A stretch of 16,152 nucleotides of DNA, from positions 1-16,152 of the forward strand of contig DASVAP010000102.1 in the NCBI GenBank assembly GCA_036376275.1, written 5' to 3'. Shown here piece by piece: positions 14,521 to 16,152 of the stretch. Position 1 is the stretch's first letter; each line of letters opens with the position of its first letter. Source of the stretch: JABFRZ01 sp036376275 (GTDB lineage Bacteria; Planctomycetota; UBA1135; GCA-002686595). Position numbers and translations under genes: made by a program. The notes below the pieces were generated by a model. The model did no database searches and had not been told where the DNA came from. It was given only the letters and a program-made list of their open reading frames with translations.

Positions 14521-14665
14521 GGGGATCGTCGCGTGGTCGGGAACGGGCAGGCGCCAAGGTACGCGCCCGACGAAGGAGTGCCGGGGGCGCCCCGCCGTTG
14601 GCCCGCCCCCAGGGTTTTTGGGGGACCGGTCTTCACCCGCCTTGGTGCCCGGGTCGCCCCTGTGG

Positions 14666-14671
14666 CATCTT
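14666..14671 (+). promoter_or_regulatory. Weak -10-like box upstream of the lipoprotein gene
   Basis: CATCTT is 8 bases before the ATG at 14680, the same spacing as TATACT before the operon start at 8079. It matches the -10 consensus poorly. The repeated spacing is the only reason to list it. It would imply a leaderless transcript. Confidence 0.25.
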
Positions 14672-14679
14672 GCCGCGCC

Positions 14680-15996
14680 ATGCAGCCCTGCCGCGCGCTC
14701 TGGCCCATCCTGCTCCTCGCCGCCTGCCACACCGACGCGCCCACCGGGACGCGCGCGCCCGCGCCGCCCGTCGCCGCGACCACGGCGGCGCAGCCCCCGG
14801 CTCCCGCGCGCTCCGCCGAGCCGGCTCCGCCGCCCGCGGAGGAGACCCGGGGCCAGGCGAACCTGCGCGAGATGCGCGGCGCGCCCTATGCGCGCGCCAC
14901 GACGCCGACGCTGGCCGTGCTGGCGCCGCGCGAGGCGAGCGGCGCCGAGGCCGACGCGCGCCCGCGCCGGGCGTTCCTGGCCCTGAACGAGAAGGAGCAG
15001 CGCGACCTGCTCGAGTGGTTCGGGGTCGAGTGCGAGAAGCTCGGCACCTTCCAGTGGACGCTGATCCGCTACGTGCTCGACTCCGAGGAGCAGCCGCGCG
15101 ACGCCTGGCCCGCGCTGGGGCCCCTGAGCTGGTACGACCCCGAGGTCCACACGCCGGGCCTGCCGATCCCGCGCTTCCCGCTCGCGCCGGACTCGGCCGA
15201 GGTCGTGGCCGTGCGCAACCAGTTGCTGCACGCGCCCGGCACGCGCCGGCTCGACAGCGGCTGGCTGGTCGACTACGGCGCGCGCACGCTGGTGCGCCTG
15301 CCGCACGAGGCCGATCCGGTGCGCCTGTTCGAGAACGCGCTGCTCGGCATGATCCCGGACTGGGACCTGGTCGAGGCAATGGTCGAGCTGCGCCTCGACG
15401 ACGGCGCGCTGCAGGACGCCTTCCGCGCCTTCGGGCACGCCTACACCGACCGCTGGGGCGGCGTGTACCCGGGGGTCACGCTCTACGACGCGCAGGCCTC
15501 CTTGCTGCAGGTCGAGATGCCCGACGTGGACGCGCTCGGGGTCCTGCACGACCTGCGCGGCGACTGGACGAGCTTCACCTCGCCCGTGCCGGCCGAGCAG
15601 CACGCCGAGCTGTATGCGCTCGTGGCCGAGCTGTTCAAGCCGCTGCTGCACCACCGCGGCCTGCGCGCGAGCCTGGCGCGCACCTACCTGTGCGGCTCGG
15701 CCGAGCTGCGCGACAGCTATCGGTACAACCTCGACAACCTGCACGCGCTGTGGGAGAGCGCGGCCTCCGACCCGGCCGCCCTGCTGCCCCGGCTGCCGGA
15801 CGAGACCGCCTGGCGCGACTTCCTGCAGAGCTGGCACGACCACCTGACGGAGAACCCGGAGCTCTTCCTGCGCGGCACCAGCCGCCACGCCCAGCTCGAG
15901 CGCGACGCGCAGGCCGTGCGCGCGACGATGCTGCGCCTGCTGGACGAGTACGGCGCGATCGCGCGCATCGAGACGCTGCCGCCCTTCGACGAGTAG
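14680..15996 (+). CDS. Hypothetical lipoprotein
   Basis: The protein has 438 residues from the ATG at 14680. A hydrophobic signal ends in LLAAC16, a good lipobox, so the product is probably lipid-anchored. A Pro/Ala-rich linker (about 20-55) follows. The remainder is soluble and mostly acidic, with many Trp, Tyr and Leu residues: ALNEKEQRDLLEWFGVECEK, IPRFPLAPDSAEVVAVRNQL, LLGMIPDWDLVEAMVELRLD, HAYTDRWGGVYPGVTLYDAQ, YRYNLDNLHALWESAASDPA and TPELLLRG-like endings near the C-terminus. I recognise no family and see no enzyme signature. No Shine-Dalgarno is present. It is divergent from the Cys-rich secreted protein, with about 160 bp between the starts. It has no operon partner inside the window. 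Function is unknown; an envelope role is inferred only from the lipobox. Confidence 0.82.
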   Translation: MQPCRALWPILLLAACHTDAPTGTRAPAPPVAATTAAQPPAPARSAEPAPPPAEETRGQANLREMRGAPYARATTPTLAVLAPREASGAEADARPRRAFLALNEKEQRDLLEWFGVECEKLGTFQWTLIRYVLDSEEQPRDAWPALGPLSWYDPEVHTPGLPIPRFPLAPDSAEVVAVRNQLLHAPGTRRLDSGWLVDYGARTLVRLPHEADPVRLFENALLGMIPDWDLVEAMVELRLDDGALQDAFRAFGHAYTDRWGGVYPGVTLYDAQASLLQVEMPDVDALGVLHDLRGDWTSFTSPVPAEQHAELYALVAELFKPLLHHRGLRASLARTYLCGSAELRDSYRYNLDNLHALWESAASDPAALLPRLPDETAWRDFLQSWHDHLTENPELFLRGTSRHAQLERDAQAVRATMLRLLDEYGAIARIETLPPFDE

Positions 15997-16006
15997 CGCT
16001 CTCAGC

Positions 16007-16021
16007 GCGGGTCGGACCCGC
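16007..16021 (+). terminator. Hairpin just after the lipoprotein gene
   Basis: GCGGG (16007-16011) and CCCGC (16017-16021) pair around TCGGA, and the symmetry extends two more bases inward. It starts 10 bases after the stop at 15996. There is no U-tract, so its terminator role is uncertain. Confidence 0.4.
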
Positions 16022-16091
16022 AACCCAAGGGGGCGCGTTCGATCCCGCGGAGGCCTTGCAGGGCCGACGGTTTCCAGAAGGGTTGCTGGTG

Positions 16092-16112
16092 GCGTCCGGC
16101 TTCGCCGGACGC
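16092..16112. repeat. Perfect 9-bp hairpin near the window end
   Basis: GCGTCCGGC (16092-16100) and GCCGGACGC (16104-16112) are perfect inverted repeats around TTC. It lies in the 156-base stretch after the last gene, which otherwise shows nothing recognisable. Such short GC hairpins can be dispersed intergenic repeats or 3' structures. There is no T-run after it. Confidence 0.5.
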
Positions 16113-16152
16113 GGTGAGCTACTACCTCCCGAGAAGTCTTTGCGGGACGCGA

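Noticed and set aside
16025..16060. TTCGATCC in a GC-rich context, like a tRNA T-loop
   Set aside because: No matching acceptor, D or anticodon stems can be drawn around it, and the flanking bases do not form a proper T-arm.

Overview
The window is very GC-rich, with coding capacity on both strands and few recognisable Shine-Dalgarno sites. The gene repertoire suggests a high-GC Planctomycetota or a similarly complex bacterium: an ECF-type sigma factor fused to carboxypeptidase-regulatory-like repeats, lipoproteins joining a sulfatase-fold domain to TPR repeats, a secreted protein with a FIMAH-like C-terminus, and large Cys-rich secreted proteins of unknown function. This placement rests on gene style only; there is no rRNA or other marker gene. 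I see no tRNA, rRNA, CRISPR array, insertion sequence or phage gene, and no gene-free stretch over 300 bases.

Layout. Bases 1-184 hold GC-rich inverted repeats upstream of a 1016-residue sigma-factor fusion (185-3235, +) that appears to be anchored in the membrane by one segment. It converges on a six-helix membrane protein (3264-3800, -) through a hairpin at 3245-3267. Next on the minus strand come a secreted FIMAH-type protein (3919-4812), followed upstream by a two-gene unit of a single-domain rhodanese (start 6000) and a DUF6624-type lipoprotein (4994-5575). These two overlap by four bases. A 563-residue protein with a Rossmann/GATase-like N-terminus (6211-7902, -) stands apart, with the only consensus Shine-Dalgarno of the window and visibly lower GC.

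A divergent intergenic region (7903-8078) then leads into three tandem paralogues (8079-13233, +). Each is a lipoprotein-like alkaline-phosphatase-superfamily ('sulfatase-like') domain followed by TPR repeats, and both junctions are GTGA overlaps, so this is almost certainly one translationally coupled operon. All three have Thr, not Cys or Ser, at the position of the formylglycine nucleophile. They are therefore more likely phospho-transferases or hydrolases of the Thr type than true sulfatases. An 8-bp perfect dyad overlapping a TATACT -10 box sits just before the first gene and is a good operator candidate.

The operon converges, with 6 bp between stops, on a Cys-rich secreted protein (13240-14520, -). 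The last gene is a lipoprotein of unknown function (14680-15996, +), followed by hairpins to the window end.

Taken together, most products are predicted to act at or outside the cytoplasmic membrane: lipoproteins, secreted proteins, a polytopic membrane protein, and a sigma factor carrying its own extracytoplasmic region. The most unusual items are the membrane-tethered sigma factor without a visible anti-sigma partner and the triplicated Thr-type sulfatase-fold/TPR lipoprotein operon.
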